A stretch of DNA of 64,000 bases from Periplaneta americana. Its lineage: Eukaryota > Arthropoda > Insecta > Blattodea > Blattidae. This document shows, piece after piece, positions 22,926-31,980 of this stretch; within the stretch, counting starts at the first letter, position 1, and every line of letters begins with the position of its first letter. The position numbers were made by a program, and so were the translations under genes. Under the pieces are notes generated by a model. It searched no databases, was not told where the DNA came from, and saw only the letters and a list, made by a program, of their open reading frames with translations. Location of the stretch: contig NC_091123.1 of the NCBI RefSeq assembly GCF_040183065.1, positions 106,296,321-106,360,320 on the forward strand. Direction: 5' to 3'.

Positions 22926-23275
22926 ATAATACGGTTCTGGACTGCATAAGGATACTTACTGCATGAATTGTCTACGTTTTGGCCTTCATGATGTATCTAC
23001 AATGTTATTTTATATCGTTTTACTTTTTCCATGGCCTCATGAAAGTCGATGTTGAATACAACAGACAATAATAAAGAAGAATTGACTATAGAAGATTGCA
23101 TTTTAGTATTATGCATGAATGTTTGATCGTATTTATTTTTATTTTTTACTGTTTTAATTAATTTAACTTCCATTTTAACAATTTTAATATAGCCTATGTT
23201 CTTCTCCTGGTTATGAAGGTTAAATGTGCAAACTTTGGTACATATTGGTCAAAGCGTGTAGATTTGTATAGGGAA
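22926..23275. other. No recognised feature
   Basis: AT-rich sequence between the Helitron fragment and a microsatellite. Confidence 0.35.
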
Positions 23276-23440
23276 CATACATACATACATACATACATAC
23301 ATACATACATACATACATACATACATACATACATACATACATACATACATACATACATACATACATACATACATACATACATACATACATACATACATAC
23401 ATACATACATACATACATACATACATACATACATACATAC
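23276..23440 (+). repeat. (CATA)n microsatellite, about 165 bp
   Basis: Pure CATA repeats. They give long spurious YIHT / YVCM open frames on both strands, not genes. Confidence 0.98.
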
Positions 23441-24117
23441 CCACATTCACTTTTATATATTAGATATATATTTTTTTTAAGAAACTAGCTAATACATTTT
23501 AGCCAGACAGTCCAAGGGCGTACCTATATAGAATATTATTTTGGGAGGCCAAAAACAAAAACTAACCTGCGTAACCTAATTTATAAAAAAGCTCCTGTGA
23601 ACAAGACATATCTATAATATATTTGTATACACATACACCCATACACATGTTTTTTTTTTGTACCTATTATCGATTCAGGTTGCAAGAAGTAGTGAAGTGA
23701 ATTCCATAACCTCTCCTACTCAAATCCCATCCTCACCTTCTCTTGGGGCTTGGTGTAACCTCTTCCCAACGAACTAGGCTCTAGGGTCCAGAGAGCTGCA
23801 AAATAGCGCTTACAACAGGTTTAGTTTCGTCCGGTCGCAGCTACAACCGGCTAGGTTAAACATCAGACCGAATATTCGATTGTCGGACGATTACGCCTGA
23901 TGTATTGCAGACTAGACAGAACAACATGCGCACTTAATCATACATGAAACTGACATTTTTTGAGTACATAACCGGAGTAACAATTGAAGGAAATTTACGT
24001 TGTCTTATTTAAAAAAAAAGTGTTTGCAAGTACTACTACAGTTGATTCGACACTATAACACATCATATATTTTCTTTATTATTTTGAACTTGCAGTAACT
24101 TCATAAGTAGGCCTATT
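23441..24117. other. No gene; possible hAT-like end at 23503
   Basis: CAGTCCAAGGGCGTACCTAT then TTTTGGGAGGCC at 23505-23551 resembles hAT-type termini common in insects; no partner end was found. The remainder is unassigned. Confidence 0.3.
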
Positions 24118-24830
24118 AATATATGAGGAGAAAAATTTGCTTCGGCGACGGGGATCGGACCCGGGTCCTTGGTTCTACGTACCAAGCGCTCTGACCACTG
24201 AGCTACGCTGAATTCAACCCACAGCACCGGACAGTTGACATTGGACATATACGTCAACATTTATATGCCTAACTTGGAGTCAGGCCACAAAGGGAAACAT
24301 TGAAGGAGGAAGGTTCGGTCCGGTGCTTTGGTCAGTGGTCAGAGCGCTTGGTACGTAGACCCAAGGACCCGGGTTCGATCCCCGGCGCCGGAGCGAATTT
24401 TTCTCCTCAAATATTAATTGTCAATATTACAGATATTATTCTGTAGGAAAAATTAATAAATCTATAATATTCTCATAGCTGCAGTGCAAATGGCTGTACA
24501 GATTACTGTGCACTTAACTGCGGAATCCCGGCCAAACAAGTCACTCAACTGAGTGCGCTCCTAATATGACAGTTGACATTGGACATATACGTCAACATAT
24601 ATGCCTAACTTGGAGTTAGGCCACAAAGGGAAACATTGAAGGAGGAGGGTTCGGTCCGGTGCTGTGAATTGAATTCGGCGTAGCTCAGTGGTCAGAGCGC
24701 TTAGTACGTAGAACCAAGCACCCGGGTTCGATCCCCGGTGCCAGAGCGAATTTTTCTCCTCAAATATTAATTGTCAATATTACAGATATTATTCTGTAGG
24801 ACAAATTAATAAATCTATAATATTCATAAG
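24118..24830. repeat. Cluster of three copies of a repeat with an internal tRNA-like segment (family 2)
   Basis: One minus copy (24118-24232) and two plus copies in tandem share GTAGCTCAGTGGTCAGAGCG, CTTGGTACGTAGAACCAAG and GGGTTCGATCCCCGG. The tandem pair repeats with a period of about 338 bp (CAGTTGACATTGGACATATA at 24233 and 24570). Upstream of the tRNA-like part is AACTTGGAGTCAGGCCACAA then AGGGAAACATTGAAGGAGGA; downstream GAGCGAATTTTTCTCCTC and TATTATTCTGTAGGA. Further copies lie at 31322, 39896, 57028 and 57526. Confidence 0.8.
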
Positions 24831-25430
24831 TATTGTTTATATTTTAAACTTTTAGAGTTTTGCTAATAAAAGTTGCTTATAGACATGTTAAACAATGGTA
24901 TAGTTTTACACAGAACGAGACGTGCATAAGCCATGTATATTTTTCTTACCAATTAACGCTATGTACCTGGTGTTTCACTGTACCAGTGTTAAACAGTATA
25001 CGTCATAATTTCGTCATCATTTATTACGTCGTAACTCATTCTCGTCACATATCGACTGAATCTCGTTCGATTTGTATAACCCGATACGTAAGTGTTTACT
25101 GTTTATATAAAATCACGGATGATTTAGCGCACAAATCTCACATAGAAAGAAATAGGAAAGGGGAAGAAAATACGATCTCCAATTTGGGACAATACAGAAA
25201 CATTAAGTACCATTATAGGTACAGTAATCTAATACGTCATTGTGTACAGTATATTAATAAACGTCTTTCATAATAGGTAGGCATTATATTAATAAGCCAT
25301 GAGAATACTCAGCTAATATTTTATAATACCATAAACATATGTTTTGATCATAAGTAGGACGAGATATATGCGGTACTTATTCTTATCCTTAAGGACAAAA
25401 AGAAGAAATTGTAGATTATTGTTTAGTCAA
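24831..25430. other. No supported gene
   Basis: An open frame of 137 codons (24860-25273) begins at a rare start codon in AT-rich sequence. Its translation shows no domain, signal or repeat that I recognise, and I do not call it a gene. Confidence 0.35.
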
Positions 25431-25595
25431 CTGTCCGAAGACAGTTTTGAACCTCACAACTGATACCAAGAAGGCACCACTTATAAGGCAACTAAGTCAG
25501 GAGATAATGGGGTAGGGTGGCCAGTTCCTGTTCCCCCCATTGCATACATCGCCGACTAGCTACATATTACACCAGTCGAACTTCAGATATAAATG
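25431..25595 (+). repeat. Interspersed repeat (GGAGATAATGGGGTAGGGTG)
   Basis: GTCCGAAGACAGTTTTGAAC, AAGGCACCACTTATAAGGCA and TCAGGAGATAATGGGGTAGG followed by GTGGCCAGTTCCTGTTCC form a GC-richer block than its surroundings. I recall such blocks as dispersed in cockroach sequence; class unknown. Confidence 0.4.
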
Positions 25596-26173
25596 TCTAA
25601 ATAATGGTTACTCAAAGGGACAAGTTTTCTCTCATTAATTTATTACAAATAGAAAGTTTGTTTCCTTTATATAGAAGAAAACAACGTTATTTTAATCACT
25701 TATAATATTCAACTCCTAAATTTACAGTTATAAGCACTTAGATTTCCACGCCCGCCAGAGCTTTGCTTTCTTACAGTAATGAAAACTTGACACCATTTTG
25801 TGACTTCTTTGGTGTAGCTTTTGCAGAGGATTATAAAAAATTTTGATTCAAATTATCTGTGATCATTATTTTTAATTATTTAATTTAGAAGCAAGTACAT
25901 TTAGTAACGAAAGTTAAGCGTGCTTTGATCTATTCTCTACCCCAACAGGACAGGGAAGGATATATTTAAAAAAAGGCATGGCCCATTCATTTTTCCGAAT
26001 TCGGACACAGAATATAAATCTAGTCCTGCTTAAAATTAAGTCAATACTTCACTTCTTCCCCATGTGCGAAGACTTCGATGTGATATTAAAATTTGTAGTT
26101 CAGAACTTATAGAACCACCTGCTTCAAATCTTCTTTTACAACGTAACAATTCGTATATATTATTGCTTGGTGA

Positions 26174-26181
26174 ATCTACAT
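26174..26181 (+). repeat. Target-site duplication, left (ATCTACAT)
   Basis: This octamer immediately precedes the P-element left TIR and is identical to 28396-28403. P-superfamily transposases make 8-bp duplications. Confidence 0.9.
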
Positions 26182-26412
26182 CGTTGCTTACGAGATTACA
26201 CAAGCTGGCGCATAGCACGATCGAGAGTAGGTCTCTGTAAGTCATGACAATTTCTGCCGCTAGGTTCGCCTCGCTGCCCTAAGAAATGATGAATAGTACC
26301 ATTACAAAGCATTGTGTATCGTGAAAATAGTTCGATTAATTGTGCATTACTGATTGAGTACGAATATTATAAATATGCCAAGCATATTTGAAGTTATTTG
26401 AAGTTTGTTCAG

Positions 26413-26936
26413 CTAAGTTATATTCGAAAATTGGCAGTTATCCGTCACAATTCTAATTACTTTAAATCCAATATCTTCCACTACTTTTAGGGCTTCCATA
26501 GTCAATTTTGCCAACTCATCTCCGGTTAAATTGTGTGTAAAATAAAATGACACTGGTATTCTGTACTTTGTAGACAGACCCTTGAACAGAATGCACAGCA
26601 ATTTATTGGCCAGCTTATTTTCAATCCCAATAGCATTTTTCTCATTGTCTGTCATTCCTATCAACATATCCAAATTTCTGCCATACATCAATTTCGGTTT
26701 AATACTCATTTCGTCAATAATGAGAGATTCAACTTTTTCATTTTCATGCTCCAAGGACTTTTCCTCTGCAATTAGCCGAGCCTTTATCAAAGAGACGACA
26801 CCTGTTCCTCCTTTTGAGTGACCAATATAAGTATTTAATGTCTTTTGATGGGGTAAGTGTAAAATATCCAAGTTTGTTAGTAATCTATAGCCGGTAGATG
26901 ACCTGTTAGATAGCAATATGCAGATTTTAGTGTGTT
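26413..26936 (-). pseudogene. P-element transposase core, truncated
   Basis: This is the continuous frame after the coiled coil. It reads SNRSSTGYRLLTN, LDILHLPHQKTLNTYIG, then the RNase H-like core ESLIIDEMSIKPKLMYG (first catalytic Asp at codon 68 of the 167-codon frame) and VIRIVTDNCQFSN (second Asp, codon 159), and stops eight residues later at 26413. The GTP-binding insertion and final acidic residue of P-type transposases do not follow. A frame change near 26900-26925 separates it from the upstream coiled coil, from an indel or an unspliced intron. Product would be inactive alone. Confidence 0.85.
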
Positions 26937-27352
26937 TTCATGAAATTTACACTTTTGTTTTCCGAAAGCCTGAATTTGTTCAGTCAAAAAGCTTGCTTTC
27001 AAACTACCTTCTTTAGCAGCTTCTTTTATTTTGGTAAGTTGCTTTTCAATTCCTTGTTCTTCCTTCTCGTTTTGTTTCTGTAAACTCCAGAGCTTGCTTT
27101 TTAAATTACATATTGTCTGTCTTAGTTTTCCAATAAGCTGATTTTGTTTCCGAATTGTCCTAGTATTTTTTTTTTACGTTGTAATGTAATGGCTTTGGGA
27201 TTTTTTTTACTTTCAATTGAGCACTGTGTGGCTATAGTTTTTTTATGTGATTCATAGATTTCTTCAATTGAAACATTTGCTTCATTGAAAGCTGATGTAC
27301 TATGTTCAACGTTGGGTTTATTTTTCTTAGCAGGATGGATGTTATTCACCAC
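26936..27352 (-). pseudogene. P-element transposase linker and coiled coil
   Basis: The minus strand runs VNNIHPAKKNKPNVEHSTS, VSIEEIYESHKKTIATQC and ITLQRKKKILGQF in one frame, then after a run of ten A residues (near 27165) a shift gives LIGKLRQTICNLKSKLWSLQ, KQLTKIKEAAKEGSLKASFL and QIQAFGKQKCKFHENTLKSA. Heptad-like Leu/Ile spacing suggests a coiled coil, as in P transposase dimerisation. The homopolymer is a likely site of the frameshift. Confidence 0.7.
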
Positions 27353-27403
27353 TTCTGTTATCCTTCTTTTGTTGCGTCTAATTATGTTTGAAACATTTTG
27401 TTT

Positions 27404-27676
27404 TTATTTTGGAAAATCATCAAAGACGGATGGTACCACATTAGGAAGCAAACGTTTTAATGTTGTGCTAATGCTAAAATAAGCTTCTTTGAAATGTCTG
27501 CTGCAGACACGCGATTTCTTGTTTGACATCCAAAGAGTCCTTGGTTTGTCCCCTTCGCGAGAAATGGCTACACACCACTTCTTTCTTAGTCCTTCATCTT
27601 GTGGAAAACAATGAAACGAAAAATCACATTCTTTATTCTGGTTCGATTTGCACAATGGCACACAGCAGTAAACCAT
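27404..27676 (-). CDS. THAP zinc-finger domain, 5' exon of the P-element transposase
   Basis: The ATG at 27674-27676 opens 90 residues that form a complete THAP domain, which binds the element's DNA. Zinc ligands are C4 or C5, C9, C58 and H61 (MVYCCVPLCKSN at the start, RVCSRHF in the second half). Conserved FHCFP, KKWC and the closing LLPNVVPSVF motif are present. The frame ends in TAA at 27404-27406, but downstream frames continue the transposase, so a splice or an indel is needed to join them. The upstream in-frame GTG at 27685 is less likely as a start. Confidence 0.85.
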   Translation of the reverse strand: MVYCCVPLCKSNQNKECDFSFHCFPQDEGLRKKWCVAISREGDKPRTLWMSNKKSRVCSRHFKEAYFSISTTLKRLLPNVVPSVFDDFPK

Positions 27677-28395
27677 TTCAATCACACAAATTACAGGCTA
27701 ACTTCCTAATTTAATAAATGCTAATTCAAAATATATTTACACGCACTAAAATACTACAGCGTTTACTATTACTATGCTCAATAGATTAATCAGTAGGCCT
27801 ATAGAAATGTTTTCACCACTGCAAGAAAAAATCGCGCAATAATTATACTTCTCAGTTATTGTGACGTTAGTATTTTTTTTTAAAGAGAGGGAAAGGTTAG
27901 GCCTTCTTGCAAATGCTTAATTATGAACTCAAGGAAATTAAAGATAATGCAGTACCTTAATTAGTTGCAATATCTTATTTAATAACAATATTAATAATAT
28001 TAGGTGAAAAGGGTAGGCTATAGTGCGTATATGTAAAATGTCAAGTTAATTTATTTCCGGAAATGTTTGGTGTATGAACTGAAGTACAGAGCAGACAGCC
28101 CCTTAGTTTATATGTAATATGTTTTAATATCAAGAATGACAGCCTTTTATTGTAATATAATTGAGGAGTAGAAGTTTGGAAATTACGTCTATTGTCCATA
28201 AAATATTGTACGAAGCATTTAATAAGCAATGGTAAGTCCTTTAAATGTCCCAAATGTCAATGTCATTTAAGTGTTCTGCTATGAATATTTAGGGCAGAAC
28301 AGCGCTCCGAGCGGCGGAATTGGCATTACGAGGGAACCACTTCAGACTCGTTTTTCAAGCGCTATGCGCCAGCTTGTGTAATCTCGTAAGCAACG

Positions 28396-28403
28396 ATCTA
28401 CAT
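28396..28403 (+). repeat. Target-site duplication, right (ATCTACAT)
   Basis: Identical to the octamer at 26174-26181; directly follows the right TIR. Confidence 0.9.
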
Positions 28404-28873
28404 TTTCCTTTAAAATTCTCATCGTTAAATTTAAATGCATAAAAATGAGTTTTGTACTGCTTTATTTTTCTATTTTCACAATTATTTATACCATCATTGT
28501 CTTCAATGTCTTTTGTACTTACTGTATTAAATAATCGTTTATATCTTCCATTTCGGTTGTATAACTTTCTTTATAGGAGATATTTAGCTCAGTTTTCGAA
28601 ATAAATCAGGAAACAAACGATCAGCTGTTTACGGAGTTGGCCATCTTGTCCTTCTGCGCAAGGCTTATACTTGGGTCCAACGAGATACTTAGATCTAACT
28701 CGTTGACTTGGGTCACAGCACAGTCTAATATATACAGTCGTACAACTTCAACACTTTTTTTGCCAACATTCACGACACTAGCGCTCAAGCGGCAGGCAAG
28801 GCACTGGTCATAGGGTTGATACAGCCAGCACGTGCTTTAAAGGGATGCGAGATGTTATAATAACGTTTTAATC

Positions 28874-28996
28874 ATGCGTCGGAATAAAGGCAATGTATGC
28901 AATGACGAAAATTGCAGTAACAACAAGTTTAAATCTCCGAATTTGTCGTTCTTCAGATTCCCTAAAGACCAAGAGAAAATCATAACTCAGTCATAA
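28874..28996 (+). pseudogene. THAP-like N-terminal exon or remnant
   Basis: The ATG opens 40 codons reading CNDENCSNNKF and SFFRFPKDQEK, which match the first half of a THAP domain (C-x2-4-C and the FxFP block). It stops at TAA before the tryptophan and C-x2-H half. The second half could be a separate exon, lost here. No P-type catalytic core was recognised in 29000-30580, so the element's transposase identity is open. The related second-half exon type is seen at 42393-42589. Confidence 0.6.
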
Positions 28997-29533
28997 CCTA
29001 TAATCCACGCTGTAGGTAGCCTACGTATTGTGTTCTATAAAACATTTATTAGTTATCAGTTACCTATTTGTATGTCAGGAAGGAGACTTTAAATAAAAAC
29101 AAAGTAAATACCTGTTACAGTATATTATTGTTTTGCAGAGATAATATGTGTAAATGTGTAATCATTCCGATTTTGGATAATGTATCTACAGTTTTTAATG
29201 CAAGTAATTCCATAATTTCTATATTCGTGTTTTTTCTTTATATTTTTCGAAGGTTGAATGTTATATTGCATTCAAGTAGGGATTATGGTGTTAATTTTTT
29301 CAAGAATTCATGGCGTATTATAATCCTTTTGCAAAATATTCACTTCTTGAATAAATCCAGACTGTGTCGATAAATTTCTGATGTGTTGGTGTAGATTCAT
29401 GTGGCAGACGTATTAAGTTCTCAAGAAATAAAAGAGCGTTTTTAAATTTAATATAAAAAGCAATCTTTTCTGTAATAATTTGCATAACTGTTATTGTTGT
29501 TGATTTTACATTCCCAGTGATTATTTGAGCCGT

Positions 29534-29740
29534 TCAGTGCAGAAGTGGTGTAAGTCAAAATTAGGTAATGAGGTTTAAAGTAAAAATTCTGTAAAATACA
29601 GCGCAAAGTAGCAATTAATATAACCTTCTTGCTATTCACTGACTACTAATAGTTTAAATAAATTCAATATTAACTGCTACTTTGCGCTGTAATTTACAGA
29701 ATCATTACTCATTTTTGACTTACACCACTTCTGCTCTGAA
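29534..29740. mobile_element. 207-bp foldback MITE
   Basis: GCAGAAGTGGTGTAAGTCAA and TTGACTTACACCACTTCTGC pair at the ends, and TTCTGTAAAATACAGCGCAA then AGTAGCA pairs with TGCTACTTTGCGCTGTAATT inside. Arms are about 90 bp with few mismatches around a short centre. No ORF. Confidence 0.8.
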
Positions 29741-30581
29741 AATAAAATTAGGCCTACATTTTCTGAGTTAATTGAAGTTACAATTTTTTCAACAAAGTTG
29801 TGTATTCATTTGTTCTCACCTACGTCATAATAACAGTAAGTGCATGTAAATTACGTATTGTATAGGTAGGGTAAGTTAAAACTAAGCTTATGTGTGGAAA
29901 CTATAAATGTAATGTAAAATGCGGTAAACTTTCCATAACAATTTAAACCATAATATCAGCACTATTAGCGACTCAAAATAAGAATTAAAAAAAAAATAAA
30001 AAATAATGAACTTCATAAATCAATATCTGTCAAATTAAGGTTTAAATCTTCCCCTTTTTTATTTTTAAGTTCACCTCAGCGGCCGAGTTTACCCCAATTT
30101 GCGGTATGAAAAATAGTTAATTTCTCAGGAAATAGGGAGAGGAGTTCACCACGCGATGTACCCTACGAGATATGCCCTACAATTTTGACTCTTCTCACAG
30201 GAAATATAGAGTTCCAATGATTTATAAATATATTTAGGAATGAAATGAATGAACCGTCCACGTACAAACAATTATATTATTTCAAACCATGATACTGATC
30301 AGGGCCATGATTCACTTGTAAGGAGCAGAAAGTATTGCGTTTATTCCCAGCTTCTGAAACTTGTATATTAACTGCGTGTGAAATTCTTCCAGGATTCTAA
30401 AGTAGAATTAATAAGAACCATATACACTTATTGTATAGCATAAAAATATAACATAAATTACGCAAAACCCGTTTTCTGATGTGTTATCATATGTCGTGTG
30501 CACACTTTTAACTTGCCTGCCGCTAGAGGGCTACTGTTGCGCCAGCTGTCAAATGTTGACATATTTTATACGTATGACTTG

Positions 30582-30631
30582 CGTGACTGTATCTATTAGA
30601 CTGTGGTCACAGTCTAGTATATACAGTCACG
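30582..30631. repeat. 50-bp palindrome at a TIR-TIR junction
   Basis: CGTGACTGTATCTATTAGAC then TGTG faces CACAGTCTAGTATATACAGT then CACG across a 2-bp centre, with two arm mismatches. It is formed by the right end of one element meeting the left end of a related copy. Confidence 0.85.
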
Positions 30632-30776
30632 AAGCTCAATACGTAGGGAAGATGCATCCATAGATAGTTGCTAAACACTAGGATCGCTACTATCGTCTCA
30701 TCACATACAATGTGAAACAGTACCGGCACAGTCTATTGTTCCTAGTACCCTCATCAATTCAAGCTTCGTGACCAGG
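30608..30776 (+). mobile_element. Short related element (target of the insertion)
   Basis: It begins CACAGTCTAGTATATACAGT then CACGAAGCTC and ends near ATTCAAGCTTCGTGACC, so CACGAAGCT is inverted at the far end. About 170 bp, non-coding. Its first bases form part of the target duplication of the element at 28719. Confidence 0.5.
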
Positions 30777-31321
30777 GGGGTTTAACTCAAATGATAGATG
30801 TTGGATGCTCATAGATGTTCCATAGTTTGCCGCATGTGGTCAGGACAGCGCTGGCTGTATTTCGTTCACAGAGTTTGTAAAATTAGCAGTACAAAACTCT
30901 TTTGTTTCGAAAGTTCTTTGGTTTTAAGTTTTGCCAATATGACAGTTTTAAACAGATATTATTAATATCCATTATTTACAGAATGTGTCAGTTTTATAAT
31001 ATACGGATTATTATTACTATTACTATATAGCTAATTTGCATTTTCATTCGAGGACAAAGTAGCCATATTAGTGTACTGTGTATGACCTATTAACCTCATT
31101 TGTTCAGTTGATCAATTGTTGGATGTTGGCATTCCTATTCTGTTAAAATCTTGTATAAATTATGGAATGGACCAAAGACGTTATAATAGTATAGGAATGG
31201 ACTAGAGATGGGAAAAGTTGTTATTTTCTCGTAACAGTTCCAACTGTTCCAGTTCCATGAAAATACTAGGTTCCAAATAACAGTTCCAAAATAACAGTAC
31301 CACCATATATTATATAGCCTA
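30777..31321. other. No recognised feature
   Basis: AT-rich sequence; repeats of AACAGTTCCA begin near 31230 and lead into the minisatellite region. Confidence 0.35.
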
Positions 31322-31440
31322 CGCCGAAGTTCGCTCCACAGCATCGGATCGAATCCCTCCTCCAGTGTTTTTCCCTTTGTGGCCTAACTCTATGTTGTTA
31401 CCATAACAGATAAATTCTGTAGGATCAGAAATTAACTTTT
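31322..31440 (-). repeat. Family 2 repeat, partial
   Basis: ACGCCGAAGTTCGCTCCACA then GCATCGGATCGAATCCCTCC, TTCCCTTTGTGGCCTAACTC and ATAAATTCTGTAGGATC match the copy at 57142-57232. The tRNA-like core itself is missing. Confidence 0.65.
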
Positions 31441-31657
31441 ACATTATATATATAGTCCAGAAGTCATACTGACAGTATTGACACCACGAAACCAGTTACG
31501 TTATATTTATGCACGACGCCAGTTCAGGATTAAAAGTTGGTATTGATTTTGTCCCTGAAAATTGTTAAAAGTAACCAGATCTAGTGACAAAGTCGCTAAA
31601 TTAATAACACAGCAGCAACGGTTGTCAACGTCTTTGGTTGTCATATTGTAGTTCCAT

Positions 31658-31724
31658 ACACGGCCAACTTGATGCTAGCTTCGCTTCAGCTTTGAAAGCG
31701 AAGAGAGCATCAAGTCGGCCGTGT
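31658..31724. repeat. Hairpin, 28-bp arms
   Basis: ACACGGCCAACTTGATGCTA then GCTTCGC faces GCGAAGAGAGCATCAAGTCG then GCCGTGT around a 12-bp loop. It stands just before the TAACAGCGAGTAT minisatellite. Confidence 0.75.
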
Positions 31725-31734
31725 TCCATAACAT

Positions 31735-31980
31735 CGAGTATATTGTAACATGTAACAGCAAGTATTTTGTATAACAGGTACAGGACTACTAGTATGTAAT
31801 GTAACAGTGATGGTTTGGAACAGGCCTGACTCATAATGTAGTTCCATAACAGCGAGTATTTTTTGTAACAGCGAGTTATTTTTTGTAACAGCAAGTATTT
31901 TTTGTAACAGGAGTATTTAATGTAACAGTGGAAGAGCCACATACTACTAGTACGTAACGTAACAGTGGTATTTAGGAACA
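31735..31980 (+). repeat. Minisatellite of TAACAGCGAGTATTTTTTG units
   Basis: At least six variants of a roughly 20-bp unit occur between 31745 and 31935. ACTACTAGTA.GTAA.GTAACAGTG occurs twice, and TAATGTAGTTCCA recurs near 42153. Confidence 0.75.

Larger units (their letters stand above)
26182..28395 (-). mobile_element. P-superfamily (THAP) transposon, 2214 bp
   Basis: The 35-bp TIRs at 26182-26216 and 28361-28395 are perfect inverted repeats (outer end CGTTGCTTACGAG, inner end CGCATAGC). An identical 8-bp ATCTACAT flanks both. The minus strand encodes a THAP domain, a basic coiled coil and the first part of a P-type RNase H-like domain. Full P elements are nearer 3 kb, and the C-terminal part of the transposase is absent. 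Perfect TIRs and TSD argue for a young, probably non-autonomous copy. Left of the coding part (26217-26412) no transposase text is recognisable. Confidence 0.95.
28719..30604 (+). mobile_element. TIR element with a THAP-like first exon, 8-bp duplication
   Basis: The left end CACAGTCTAATATATACAGT and right end (inverted) ACAGTCTAATAGATACAGTC agree at about 20 of 23 positions. Subterminal text AGCGGCAGGCAAG (left, 28791) and CTTGCCTGCCGCT (right, 30511) is also inverted. GGTCACAG occurs at 28711-28718 and 30605-30612. A THAP-like start codon exon lies 155 bp from the left end. A 207-bp foldback sits inside. It is inserted into the terminus of a related copy beginning at 30608. Confidence 0.7.

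Noticed and set aside
23194..23488. Long open frames of YIHT and YVCM repeats
   Set aside because: They are translations of the pure (CATA)n microsatellite; all frames stay open by sequence periodicity.
24683..24753. Possible functional tRNA gene (GTA anticodon-like)
   Set aside because: Position 33 is C rather than U, the acceptor stem is imperfect and the unit is a dispersed repeat; a tRNA-Tyr gene is not supported.
24860..25273. 137-codon plus-strand frame
   Set aside because: No domain or homolog recognised, AT-rich, no splice or promoter context; likely chance.
26036..26245. Minus frame at the P-element edge
   Set aside because: It runs across the TIR and target duplication into flanking DNA, so it cannot be an element gene.
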